26,921 nucleotides of DNA from Magnetococcales bacterium (GCA_015229045.1 JADGCJ010000038.1:1-26921); one strand, 5' to 3'; positions 1-8,917 are shown, counted from the first letter of the stretch. Notes: generated by a model not told the origin, from the sequence alone. Program-made: numbers and translations.

Positions 1-90
1 CATGAAAGACTTTATTGGGGCTCCGCCCCAAACCCCGCAAGGGCTCTGCCCTTGAACCGCCAGGGAGCCAGCCCCCTGGACCCCAATGCC
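1..90 (+). repeat. Dispersed hairpin repeat, family A (right part, cut by window edge)
   Basis: GC-rich intergenic repeat starting with the family signature catgaaagactttattgggg. It holds three successive inverted repeats: GGGGC/GCCCC, CAAGGGC/GCCCTTG and an imperfect CCAGGGAGC/GCCCCCTGG. The same order of hairpins is found at 9967-10119, and related hairpins occur at 14241-14387. The left part of the unit is missing because the window begins inside it. Confidence 0.8.
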
Positions 91-92
91 AA

Positions 93-186
93 AAAGCGAT
101 CATGGCCTCGGGTGTGCCAGTTTCAAATGCGATCGCCCTGAAAAACGTGCAAAGAGACTTGACAGGGTCCGATTTTCGACGATAAT
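93..186 (+). promoter_or_regulatory. Promoter of rplU-rpmA-obgE with conserved upstream element (copy 1)
   Basis: A 48-nt element (93-140) ends in the core TTTCAAATGCGATCGCCCTG (121-140). After 18 nt comes a perfect -35, TTGACA (159-164), then a 16-nt spacer and the -10 GATAAT (181-186). The core centre lies about 62 nt before the inferred start of transcription, the usual place for an upstream activator site. The element recurs at 4473-4520 with 46 of 48 identical bases, and its core recurs at 26803-26822 on the other strand. The promoter call is strong; the activator role is inferred. Confidence 0.75.
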
Positions 187-277
187 GAGCCGTTTCCTGT
201 GGCACGTCTCTTCCGTGGACCGGCTGCAGAGTGGGCCAGGGAAGGGATTTTTTTAGTCTGAAGCGGAGGATTTCCCC

Positions 278-586
278 ATGATTGCGGTGGTACGGACCGG
301 CGGCAAACAGTACAAAGTGGCAGTCAATGACGTTTTGCGCGTGGAACGGCTGCCGGGTGAAAAGGGAGAGAACGTGACCTTGGCCGACGTGTTGCTGGTC
401 ACCAGCGATGCCGGAATCAAGACGGGGGATGCCGTCGCCGGGGTCACGGTGACAGGGCGCATCCTGCAGCAGTTGCGGGACAAGAAGATTCTGGTGTTCA
501 AGCGGCGGCGGCGCAAGCAGTATCGGCGCAAGCAGGGGCATCGTCAGCATTTAACCGAACTGCAAATTACCGGCATCGGCGCGTGA
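278..586 (+). CDS. rplU: 50S ribosomal protein L21
   Basis: Large-subunit ribosomal protein L21, which binds 23S rRNA. The protein is 102 residues, the usual length. It opens with the family start MIAVVRTGGKQYKV and has the basic C-terminal stretch FKRRRRKQYRRKQGHRQ that contacts rRNA. The ATG is preceded by GGAGGA (265-270) at 7 nt, a strong ribosome-binding site. It is the first gene of an rplU-rpmA-obgE operon, an order conserved across bacteria, and is served by the promoter at 159-186. The 226-nt gap to rpmA is longer than usual. Nothing in the protein looks unusual. Confidence 0.98.
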   Translation: MIAVVRTGGKQYKVAVNDVLRVERLPGEKGENVTLADVLLVTSDAGIKTGDAVAGVTVTGRILQQLRDKKILVFKRRRRKQYRRKQGHRQHLTELQITGIGA

Positions 587-606
587 ATCCGCCCTGGCCG
601 CCCGGT

Positions 607-620
607 GGGATCATGATCCC
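607..620. repeat. Perfect 14-bp palindrome in the rplU-rpmA gap
   Basis: GGGATCATGATCCC is fully self-complementary and sits 20 nt after the rplU stop codon. It could be a protein-binding site or a processing site between the two ribosomal protein genes. Function is unknown. Confidence 0.45.
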
Positions 621-812
621 CGGGGTTCCGGGCCAGCGGGGGGTTGCATGGATGATGGATGGCAGGGTTGACAATGGGGTGAGTCGTGGATGGTCGGGCG
701 GACATGCCGCACCAGGATGTGTCCCCGCCCCCGACGCAAACAAGGCGCTGCTCCGGAAGCACCTGAAGTAATCGACCCCCATGGGATATGGGAAGGACAG
801 GAGGATCGAGTC

Positions 813-1064
813 ATGGCACATAAAAAAGCGGGTGGCAGTTCTCGAAATGGTCGCGATTCCGCAGGTCAGAGGTTGGGCGTGAAGCGCTTCGGCGGTGAGG
901 CGGTCGTGCCCGGCAACATTCTCATCCGGCAGCGGGGAACCAAGGTCTTCGCCGGCAATGGCGTCGGCATGGGACGTGACCATACCCTCTTTGCCCTGAT
1001 CGGCGGCAAAGTGCTCTTCACCGAAAGTGGCAAGCGTCAGTACGTCAACGTCGTCGCCTCCTGA
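813..1064 (+). CDS. rpmA: 50S ribosomal protein L27
   Basis: Ribosomal protein L27, whose N-terminus reaches the peptidyl-transferase centre. The protein is 83 residues and begins [20 protein letters not shown], the standard proteobacterial start, with no Firmicutes-type cleavable extension. AGGAGG (799-804) lies 8 nt before the ATG and decides this start over longer in-frame options. It follows rplU and precedes obgE by 153 nt in the conserved operon. An A-G-rich hairpin (AGGGGGA/TCCCCCT, near 1117-1132) lies in the downstream gap but has no T-run, so it is not called a terminator. Confidence 0.98.
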   Translation: MAHKKAGGSSRNGRDSAGQRLGVKRFGGEAVVPGNILIRQRGTKVFAGNGVGMGRDHTLFALIGGKVLFTESGKRQYVNVVAS

Positions 1065-1103
1065 GCGCGTTTCACCGCGAAGGTCGTGCAGCAACTCTCA
1101 TGA

Positions 1104-2429
<1,326 letters not shown>

Positions 2430-2440
2430 AGGAGACATTG

Positions 2441-3181
2441 ATGCGACAAATCATAAGCAATTACGAATTGGTTGCCAGTATCCCCGCAGGAGAACACGCC
2501 TTTATTGGAAATTCATCCTCCGAAAAATCGGTCATATTCAGAGTATTCAAAGATGTGTCACTCCCGGTCAGGGTTCTCGATATCGGTTTTGGCTGTGGCT
2601 CATTGGGGGAGCTGATCAAAAACAATCCAGATACCAGCCACTGGCAGGTGGATGGCATCGACGGATATGACATCTCCTGTCGCAATATCGATCTGTTCAA
2701 TAAAAGATATTATAGAAATATTTGGCACACCCCTGCCCAGGATGTGCCAATCGAGCGGATGCGTGAGTATGATGTGCTGTGTCTGCTTGATGTCATCGAG
2801 CATCTGCATGTGGAAGAGGCAAAGAGGCTCTTGAAGAAACTGCTTCTCTCTCTGCGAGAGGACTCTTTTTTGTTCATCAGTACGCCCTTGTGGTTTTATC
2901 CACAGAACAACCAGGAGGCGGGGGATCTCGAAGAACATTTGATCGGTGTGCCGGCCTCGTCGATGATGGCTTTGCTGCCCCTGATGTATGCCATCAGCAG
3001 TGACTTCGTCGGCAATTTTGTCTATGGCCGACAAAGCATTGATTATATCGATCTATTCCAGCCAGTTACCGACAAGGCGTTCTCTCTGGAACGGGGTGTC
3101 AACGTTGCCGTCGCCGTGGGAATGCAGCTCACGCCGGGCATACTCAATACCATGCCTCCGCCCGTCAAACTGAAAGGCTGA
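2441..3181 (+). CDS. Class I SAM-dependent methyltransferase
   Basis: Predicted methyltransferase of 246 residues; the substrate is unknown. Motif I, VLDIGFGCGSLGE (about residues 45-57), binds S-adenosylmethionine. DVLCLLDVIEHLHVEEA (about 110-126) and FLFISTP are the family's motif IV and V regions, as in Methyltransf_23-type enzymes acting on small molecules, lipids or glycans. The ATG at 2441 has GGAG 6 nt upstream, so it is preferred to the adjacent TTG. Base composition is clearly more AT-rich than obgE and proB. The gene splits a pair that is usually adjacent and is flanked by a duplicated obgE end and a dispersed repeat. Recent acquisition is inferred. Confidence 0.75.
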   Translation: MRQIISNYELVASIPAGEHAFIGNSSSEKSVIFRVFKDVSLPVRVLDIGFGCGSLGELIKNNPDTSHWQVDGIDGYDISCRNIDLFNKRYYRNIWHTPAQDVPIERMREYDVLCLLDVIEHLHVEEAKRLLKKLLLSLREDSFLFISTPLWFYPQNNQEAGDLEEHLIGVPASSMMALLPLMYAISSDFVGNFVYGRQSIDYIDLFQPVTDKAFSLERGVNVAVAVGMQLTPGILNTMPPPVKLKG

Positions 3182-3182
3182 G

Positions 3183-3259
3183 AGGGGCACAGCCCTTTCT
3201 GGACCATCCCAATCTTAACCTTTGTTAAAAAGCTGTGCGTCTCGTGGATCTGGTTTGGA
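3183..3259 (+). repeat. Family A repeat, right half
   Basis: It matches the right half of the unit at 9967-10119: AGGGGC-aca-GCCCTTT hairpin, GGACCATCCCA, an AT-rich stretch with TTTGTTAAAAA, then a diverged end module (gcgtctcgtggatctggtttgga). It fills the gap between the methyltransferase gene and proB, so proB may be expressed through this element. Confidence 0.6.
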
Positions 3260-3294
3260 CGATGGAAACGCCGACACAGAGCAGGATCCGGATC

Positions 3295-4440
3295 ATGGAG
3301 AAGAGACTCAAACGGGAATGGGGTCACCTGGCAGCCTCGCGGCGGGTGGTGGTCAAGATTGGCTCCAACCTGTTGACGGGGGGAGGAACGACCCTGGATC
3401 GGGCGTGGATCACCGCCCGTTGCCAGGAGGTGGAGGAGCTGATCCGTGCGGGACGCCAGGTGGTGATCGTCACCTCGGGCGCCGTGGCGGCAGGCAGACC
3501 GCGCCTCAATCTGGGACGTCCCCTGCTCTCTCTGCGGGAAAAACAGGCCGCTGCCGCTGCAGGGCAAGGATCCCTGATGCGCTGCTACGAAGAGGCCTTT
3601 GCCGGGTTGGGTCGTCACGTCGGACAGATTCTGCTCACCCGGGACGACGTCGCGCACCGGCGCCGTTACCTCAATGCCCGCGATACCCTGGAGACGCTGT
3701 TGCAGTTGGGACTGGTGCCCATCGTCAACGAAAACGACACCGTGGTCGTGGCCGAGATCCGCTTTGGCGACAACGATACCCTGGCAGCTCTGGTGGCCGG
3801 CTTGATTCGTGCCGATTTGCTGGTTTTGCTTTCGGATGTCGATGGTCTGTACGACGCCAATCCGCGCCAGAACCCAGAGGCCCGGCGCATTCCCCTGGTG
3901 GAACGGGTAACCCCCGAGGTGGAAGCCCTGGCCGGAGGTGCCGGTACTCAGGTTGGTTCAGGAGGGATGGTAACCAAGTTGCGGGCGGCACGCAAAGCCG
4001 CACGCAGCGGGTGTCGGACATTGCTGGCCAACGGTTTTCGCACCGATCCCCTGCGTACCATATTCCAGGGTGAACCCTTTGGCACCCTTTTCCTGGCCGA
4101 GTCCGATACCATCAGCTCCCGCAAGCGCTGGATTGCCGACGGTCTGCTGGCCGAAGGGGATTTGATTCTGGATCAGGGGGCGGCCGATGCCCTGCTGGCA
4201 GGTCGCAGCCTGCTGGCCAAGGGGATACGGCGCATCGAAGGGAGCTTCGATCGGGGGGCAGCTGTCTACTGCTCCACGCCACAGGGAGACAGGTTCGCCA
4301 AAGGTCTGGTCAACTTTAACGCCGACGACTTGCGCCGCATCATGGGCCACCACAGCACCGAGTTCGAGACGATACTCGGCTTCATCGCCAATGAAGAGAT
4401 CATTCATCGCGACGACATGGTCATCCTGACCGCTCAGTGA
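3295..4440 (+). CDS. proB: Glutamate 5-kinase
   Basis: First step of proline synthesis: phosphorylates glutamate to gamma-glutamyl phosphate. The protein is 381 residues (E. coli 367). The amino-acid-kinase domain begins RRVVVKIGSN (16-25), with SGAVAAG (61-67), the substrate loop VNENDTV (144-150), FGDNDTLAAL (157-166) and GTQVGSGGMVTKL (217-229). A C-terminal PUA domain covers about 276-371, as in most bacterial ProB. The ATG at 3295 is chosen because AGGA (3283-3286) lies 8 nt upstream and the family's first strand follows soon after. In-frame starts at 3235 (GTG) and 3262 (ATG) lie partly in repeat sequence. obgE-proB adjacency is common; here it is interrupted. Confidence 0.96.
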   Translation: MEKRLKREWGHLAASRRVVVKIGSNLLTGGGTTLDRAWITARCQEVEELIRAGRQVVIVTSGAVAAGRPRLNLGRPLLSLREKQAAAAAGQGSLMRCYEEAFAGLGRHVGQILLTRDDVAHRRRYLNARDTLETLLQLGLVPIVNENDTVVVAEIRFGDNDTLAALVAGLIRADLLVLLSDVDGLYDANPRQNPEARRIPLVERVTPEVEALAGGAGTQVGSGGMVTKLRAARKAARSGCRTLLANGFRTDPLRTIFQGEPFGTLFLAESDTISSRKRWIADGLLAEGDLILDQGAADALLAGRSLLAKGIRRIEGSFDRGAAVYCSTPQGDRFAKGLVNFNADDLRRIMGHHSTEFETILGFIANEEIIHRDDMVILTAQ

Positions 4441-4472
4441 CGACTCGCCCCGGAATACGCAATCTTTGCAGT

Positions 4473-4568
4473 AAAGCGATCATGGCCTCGGGTGTGTCAG
4501 TTTCAAATGCGATTGCCCTGGAGAATGATCTAAAAAAAATTGACTTCAATCAAGAACGATGGTAGGGA
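4473..4568 (+). promoter_or_regulatory. Promoter of the oxidase operon with conserved upstream element (copy 2)
   Basis: The 48-nt element (4473-4520) differs from the copy at 93-140 by two C-to-T changes. Nineteen nt after it is TTGACT (4540-4545), a 17-nt spacer and a weak -10, TAGGGA (4563-4568). The spacing matches the rplU promoter, while the sequence between element and -35 is not conserved. A weak -10 would fit activator dependence, which is inferred. Confidence 0.65.
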
Positions 4569-4632
4569 TAAAAAAATTTTGAATTCACCAAAAACCACGG
4601 GACAGGGTGCATTGGCCATTCAAGGAGGTAAC

Positions 4633-5394
4633 ATGTCGAATCATGCTTCGGAGCATATCCATCATTGGGAGTTCAGCTGGGCACCGATGGTGCTGACCGT
4701 TGGTATCGTCCTGGCCGTGCCGCTGACATTCACTGCCTGGTTCGTTTACAACAATCCGACTTTGGCTGCGGGCTTTGCCGGAGTGGGTACGCCGTTGTTG
4801 CTGATCGGCATCGCCAAATGGGTCGCGGAAGGCCTTTCGCAGAAACCCCTCATTTCGGGTGTTTCTCCGTCGGCCCTGCCCATATTCATCATATCGGAAG
4901 TTTTTATTTTTCTTGGTCTTTTTGTCAGTTACTGGACCATGCGTCTGCCTGCGGAGACCTGGCCGCCCGCCGGCACCCCGGCCCATATGAACCTGACGCT
5001 GCCCCTGCTGATGACGATCATTCTCGTCACCTCCAGCATCACCTACCACGTCGCCGAGGAGAAACTGGATCACGGCAACCTGGGTGGGTTCCGTGGATGG
5101 CTCTTTTTGTCGATCCTTCTCGGCGCCGCCTTCCTGGGCTGCACGGTGTACGAATATGGCCACCTGATGCACCAGGGCTTCACTCCCTCGACAAATGCCT
5201 ACAGCACCGCTTTTTATTCCATCACCGGCTTCCACGCCTCTCACGTGATCGTCGGCCTTGGCATATTCCTGACGGTTCTGATCCCGGCCCTGTTCGGCAA
5301 GACGAATAAGTACTTTGTCTTTTGCGCCGGCATGTACTGGCACTTTGTCGATGTGGTCTGGTTCTTCGTGGCAACCCAAGTGTACTACTGGTAG
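4633..5394 (+). CDS. Heme-copper oxidase subunit III
   Basis: Integral membrane subunit III of a cytochrome c oxidase-type complex. The protein is 253 residues with about seven hydrophobic helices. Family motifs include SEVFIFLGLF (about 88-97, with the helix-III glutamate), a helix-VI region GFHASHVIVGLG and the C-terminal YWHFVDVVWFFVATQVYYW. The ATG at 4633 directly follows AAGGAGGT (4622-4629); longer in-frame starts lie in the promoter. It is the first gene of the operon and lies 12 nt before the SCO gene. An order of III-SCO-II-I differs from the common II-I-III order. Confidence 0.92.
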   Translation: MSNHASEHIHHWEFSWAPMVLTVGIVLAVPLTFTAWFVYNNPTLAAGFAGVGTPLLLIGIAKWVAEGLSQKPLISGVSPSALPIFIISEVFIFLGLFVSYWTMRLPAETWPPAGTPAHMNLTLPLLMTIILVTSSITYHVAEEKLDHGNLGGFRGWLFLSILLGAAFLGCTVYEYGHLMHQGFTPSTNAYSTAFYSITGFHASHVIVGLGIFLTVLIPALFGKTNKYFVFCAGMYWHFVDVVWFFVATQVYYW

Positions 5395-5406
5395 AAGCAC
5401 CGGGTC

Positions 5407-6246
5407 ATGCGGATGTTCAGTCGGTACCTCTTTCTCTGCTGTATGGCGTGGATGCTCCTGGGAATACCAGGCGCGTCGCAGGCCGAGTACTTTCGGCAGA
5501 GGGAGTCGGATCTTGACCAGAGCCTCTTCCGGATCGACGAGAAAAAGTTTTTGGGAGTCAAACCGGATCAGGGCGTGGAGTTGATCGATCAGTCGGGCAA
5601 GTCGTTCAGGTTGGGCGATCTGGTCGGCAAACCGCTGGTTCTGGTTTTCTCCTACTACCAGTGCGACGGGAGCTGTTCGGCAGTCAACGGCGAGGTCATC
5701 ACCCTGCTGGGCAAGGTGATCAAAACAATGAAAGCGGGGGTGGATTACCGGATTCTGACCATCTCTTTCGACAAAGCCGATACGCAAGAGACCATGGCCA
5801 GGTTCGCAGAGAAGCTCGCCATGCCGCCCGAACTCAAGGCGGGATGGACTTTTGCCAGGTTTGCCGACCCCAACCGGATCAAGGAAGTGACGGAGAAAAC
5901 AGGATTCAGGTTTTTCTGGGCAACGCAGGACAAGATTTTTTACCACCCCAACGTGGCCATCGTGCTGACCAATGAGGGTCGTATTTCGCGCTACATGTAT
6001 CTTCTGGTCAACTCCACCCTGGACATGCAAATTGCCTTGATGGAAGCACGGCAAGGAGAGATCAAACCGCACGAGTTCATCAATTATGCCATCTCCCTTT
6101 GCTACAGCTACAACTACCAGGAAGGCCGGTATACCTACAACATTCCGGTCTTTGTCGGGGTAGGCTCGTTTCTGTTTGGGATCAGCATGCTTGTGGGGTC
6201 GGTGTTCTATTACAAGATTCGACGCAAACATAAGAAAGAAGGATAG
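5407..6246 (+). CDS. SCO1/SenC-type copper chaperone, C-terminally anchored
   Basis: Thioredoxin-fold protein that probably delivers copper to the CuA site of subunit II. The protein is 279 residues: a signal peptide (about 1-26), a periplasmic domain with the copper CxxxC motif as CDGSC after VFSYYQ (near 83-87), and the distal ligand region FYHPNVAIVLTNEG (His near 181). A hydrophobic helix near 240-265 and a basic tail RRKHKK indicate a C-terminal anchor, in contrast to the N-terminal anchor of classical Sco1. The motif is CDGSC where most relatives have CPxxC. It sits between subunits III and II, which supports a role in assembling this complex. Confidence 0.88.
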   Translation: MRMFSRYLFLCCMAWMLLGIPGASQAEYFRQRESDLDQSLFRIDEKKFLGVKPDQGVELIDQSGKSFRLGDLVGKPLVLVFSYYQCDGSCSAVNGEVITLLGKVIKTMKAGVDYRILTISFDKADTQETMARFAEKLAMPPELKAGWTFARFADPNRIKEVTEKTGFRFFWATQDKIFYHPNVAIVLTNEGRISRYMYLLVNSTLDMQIALMEARQGEIKPHEFINYAISLCYSYNYQEGRYTYNIPVFVGVGSFLFGISMLVGSVFYYKIRRKHKKEG

Positions 6247-6251
6247 GATAT

Positions 6252-7007
6252 ATGAAAAAGATGTTCAGTTTACCCATTGGGTTGGGGACATTTCTGCTTG
6301 CGATGCCGCTCTATGCCTCCGGGTATGCCACCGGAGAGGTCGGCAAGATCGAGGCCAGTGCGATTGTCGACCCCGTCGCAGAGTGGGATCATCTGTGGCA
6401 CGAACTCCTGATCGACATCGGCATCATGGGGACCATATTTGCCATCCTGGCCGCCTATTGGATTTTCAAGTATCGAGCCAAATCCCCGGACGATGTGGGC
6501 AGCGGTCCAACCCTCTCCCGTGCCCAGATGTGGGCCTGGGCCATGGTTCCCGCCTTCATCTTCATGGCAGACGATTTCTTCCTGGCCGCCAAGGGGTGGA
6601 CCGTCTGGAATATCTACCGCAAGGTGCCACCCAATGCCCTCGAAGTCAAAGTGACCGCCAGCATGTGGAACTGGGAATTCGAGTATGCCGACGGCACCAA
6701 GTCCACCTACTACGTCGATGCCAAAGAGGGCGAGGGTCTGGTGGTCCCAGTCGGGCGCCCGGTCGTCCTGCGGATGACATCCTCGGACGTGATCCACTCC
6801 TTCGGACTCGTCAGGTATCGTTTGAAAGAGGACGTCATGCCTGGCCGCATCACGTATATATGGTTCTATCCCAAAGTGGCCGAGAAGACCTTTGTAACCT
6901 GCGTGGAGTATTGTGGCACCAATCATGCGAACATGTATGCCCCGGTTCGGGCTGTTCCGCCTGAAGAGTTTGAGCAATGGCTGAAAAAGAAAGGCAGCAA
7001 GGTCTGA
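6252..7007 (+). CDS. coxB: Heme-copper oxidase subunit II with CuA site
   Basis: Electron-entry subunit. The protein is 251 residues: signal-like N-terminus (1-23), two membrane helices (about 50-72 and 93-113), then a periplasmic cupredoxin domain. CuA ligands are complete: H182, C217, E219 (backbone), C221, H225 and M228, in CVEYCGTNHANM. The aromatic entry motif MWNWEFEY lies at 138-145. There is no fused cytochrome c domain, so an external donor is expected. E219 normally also helps bind the Mg/Mn ion between subunits II and I, yet subunit I lacks its usual partners for that site. The gene starts 5 nt after the SCO gene, so the two are co-transcribed. Confidence 0.93.
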   Translation: MKKMFSLPIGLGTFLLAMPLYASGYATGEVGKIEASAIVDPVAEWDHLWHELLIDIGIMGTIFAILAAYWIFKYRAKSPDDVGSGPTLSRAQMWAWAMVPAFIFMADDFFLAAKGWTVWNIYRKVPPNALEVKVTASMWNWEFEYADGTKSTYYVDAKEGEGLVVPVGRPVVLRMTSSDVIHSFGLVRYRLKEDVMPGRITYIWFYPKVAEKTFVTCVEYCGTNHANMYAPVRAVPPEEFEQWLKKKGSKV

Positions 7008-7041
7008 TACCGACGCAATAGCAACTGGGAGATATCAAGAA

Positions 7042-8646
7042 ATGAGTGCATCATCCTCGGGCTTCAGTCTGAAAGAGTGGGTTTTTACCACCGATCACAA
7101 ACGTATCGGTATTTTGTACCTGATTGGCTCTATCGCAGCTTTCGCCGTGGCCGGTCTCATGGCCCTTTTGATCCGGATCGAACAGTCCAGCCTCGGACCA
7201 ACCCTCGTCAATCCCAATACCGGCGGCGATCAATACAACGTGTGGCTCTATTTCCATGGCGCCGCCATGATCCTGGGCTTTCTCATCCCCGGTTTGACCG
7301 GGTTCGCGGCCAACTACTTCCTGCCCCTGATGATCGGCGCCAAGGATGTGGCCTTCCCCCGGATCAATGCCTTGAGCGTGTGGCTCTTTTTCGGTGGTAT
7401 CGTACTGGCGCTCCTGACCTTCATCGTGTCGGATCCACCAGACGTGATGTGGACAGGCTACCCGCCCTACTCCCTGAGAACTGCCGGCAACACCGCCCTC
7501 TACGTCTTCACGGTTCATCTTCTGGGTTTTGCCTCCATCCTGGGCGCCGTCAACTTCCTGGTCACCGTGATCTACATGCGGGCCCCGGGTATGGGTTGGA
7601 ATCAGATGAATATGTTCGTCTGGTCCACCGTGACCGCTTTCATCATCCAACTCGTCTTTGTGCCGGTGCTGGCTTCCGCCGTCACCATGCTGCTGTTTGA
7701 CAAATATCTGGGTACGCACTTCTTCGATCCGTCGGCGGGCGGCGACGTCCTGCTCTATCAAAACCTCTTCTGGTTCTATTCCCATCCTGCCGTGTATGTC
7801 ATCCTGCTGCCGGCCCTGGGTATCCTCTTCGAGATCATCTCCACCTGCACCCGGAATATGGTGTTCAACTACAAAGTCGCTGTTTACGGCGGCATGTGGG
7901 GTATCGTCCTGATCTCCGGCGAGGTGTGGGTGCATCATCTCTACATCTCCGGTATGCCGGACTGGATCCGTATCGGTCAGATGGTCAGCACCCTCTTGAT
8001 TTCGGTGCCTGTCGGACTGCTGGCCATCTCTCTTTTCGGTACGCTCTATCGTGGGGCCATCCACTTGACGGTGGCCATGTACTATGCGCTGGGTTGCCTG
8101 TTCCTCTTCCTCGTCGGTGGATTGACCGGCATCCCTCTGGCCATGACGGTGCTGGACGTCCACCTCTCGGAGACCTCCTTCGTCCATGCCCACTTCCACT
8201 TCATCATGGGCATCTTCGCTGCATTTACTGTTTTTGCGGCTGTTTACCACTGGTTCCCGAAAATGACGGGTCGTTATGCGAACCCCTCCATGGGCAAGCT
8301 GGGTTTCTGGCTCAACATCATCGGGGTCCATGTCACCTTCTACCCGCTCTTTTGGATCGGTGTTCAAGGCATGCCGCGCCGCTACTGGGACTACCAAATG
8401 TTTCCGGAGTTCGTTCCCTATCATAAAATAGCCACGCTCGGAGCCTTCATTGTCGCTGCCGGCATGGCCGTCACGATACTCAACTGGATCATGAGTGCCA
8501 TCAAAGGCGAAAAAGCACCTGAAAATCCTTGGAGATCTGGCTCCCTTGAGTGGACCCACTGCCCCAGCCCTCCCGGCCCGGGCAACTTCCCCAAAGATGT
8601 GGTGGTGACCGCCGATTGGAACCCCTACATCTACGTCAAAAAGTAA
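7042..8646 (+). CDS. coxA: Heme-copper oxidase subunit I, A-family (A2-like), divergent
   Basis: Catalytic subunit of 534 residues with about 12 helices. Ligands seen: H72 (low-spin heme), CuB H248, H298 and H299, high-spin heme H384 and low-spin heme H386. The helix-VI motif is YSHPAVY (246-252), the A2 signature, with the active-site tyrosine Y252 retained. D-channel D102 and N109 are present. Unusual: the K-channel lysine position (VPTGIK in relatives) reads VPVGLL (L327); the His-Asp pair before the heme ligands is S376-E377; and a glutamate, E294, precedes the CuB His pair (GEVWVHH). It most likely reduces O2, given Y252 and CuA-bearing subunit II. An NO-reductase-like relative (sNOR-type clusters also carry a SenC gene) cannot be excluded. 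Confidence 0.9.
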   Translation: MSASSSGFSLKEWVFTTDHKRIGILYLIGSIAAFAVAGLMALLIRIEQSSLGPTLVNPNTGGDQYNVWLYFHGAAMILGFLIPGLTGFAANYFLPLMIGAKDVAFPRINALSVWLFFGGIVLALLTFIVSDPPDVMWTGYPPYSLRTAGNTALYVFTVHLLGFASILGAVNFLVTVIYMRAPGMGWNQMNMFVWSTVTAFIIQLVFVPVLASAVTMLLFDKYLGTHFFDPSAGGDVLLYQNLFWFYSHPAVYVILLPALGILFEIISTCTRNMVFNYKVAVYGGMWGIVLISGEVWVHHLYISGMPDWIRIGQMVSTLLISVPVGLLAISLFGTLYRGAIHLTVAMYYALGCLFLFLVGGLTGIPLAMTVLDVHLSETSFVHAHFHFIMGIFAAFTVFAAVYHWFPKMTGRYANPSMGKLGFWLNIIGVHVTFYPLFWIGVQGMPRRYWDYQMFPEFVPYHKIATLGAFIVAAGMAVTILNWIMSAIKGEKAPENPWRSGSLEWTHCPSPPGPGNFPKDVVVTADWNPYIYVKK

Positions 8647-8657
8647 CAAGGTCCGTG

Positions 8658-8690
8658 CCTCTTCCCCCTCCGTGCCGGGGGGGGAAGAGG
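8658..8690 (+). terminator. Strong hairpin after subunit I (no T-run)
   Basis: A 13-bp stem with one G-T pair (8658-8670 against 8678-8690) and a 7-nt loop begins 12 nt after the coxA stop. It is not followed by a T-run, so it may be a 3'-end stabiliser or partial terminator that keeps subunit transcripts more abundant than the downstream assembly genes. That role is inferred. Confidence 0.5.
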
Positions 8691-8725
8691 TCACCACCTC
8701 TTCTCTCCCCACTCGGAACAAATCA

Positions 8726-8863
8726 ATGAGTCGTGACCGCATGGATCAAAACGACAAACCCCCGCCGTCGTACGGAAAGTGGATTCTGGGGGGAGTATTG
8801 CTGATCCTGGCCCTGTCGTTGTATATTTCCATATATTGGAAAGTCTATCACTACGGGCCTTGA
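8726..8863 (+). CDS. Small single-helix membrane protein in the oxidase operon
   Basis: Unrecognised 45-residue protein. A polar, proline-containing N-terminus (MSRDRMDQNDKPPPSYGK) is followed by one hydrophobic helix (about 19-37) and a short aromatic tail ending WKVYHYGP. It lies between subunit I and the heme O synthase gene, where many oxidases encode a tiny accessory subunit such as a subunit IV- or IIa-like helix; that role is inferred from position only. GGAA 7 nt before the ATG at 8726 is a modest ribosome-binding site. An in-frame ATG at 8741 would give 40 residues. Confidence 0.6.
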   Translation: MSRDRMDQNDKPPPSYGKWILGGVLLILALSLYISIYWKVYHYGP

Positions 8864-8917
8864 CCTCTCTGTGTCATCCAGGTGGTGACCGGAGCCACAC
8901 CCCCATGCCGAGACGGG

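Noticed and set aside
583..771. A 62-codon frame whose GTG start overlaps the rplU stop
   Set aside because: The overlap looks like translational coupling, but the product is low-complexity (Gly, Pro, Trp-rich), resembles nothing known, and frames on the other strand are equally long in this GC-rich gap.
690..812. Longer N-terminus for ribosomal protein L27
   Set aside because: The added residues do not resemble a known leader, and the strong AGGAGG site at 799-804 fits the ATG at 813.
4585..6231. Very long antisense frames under the oxidase genes (also 7051-8742, 17599-19029 and others)
   Set aside because: They mirror codon bias of real genes on the other strand; the sense genes have clear family motifs and ribosome-binding sites.
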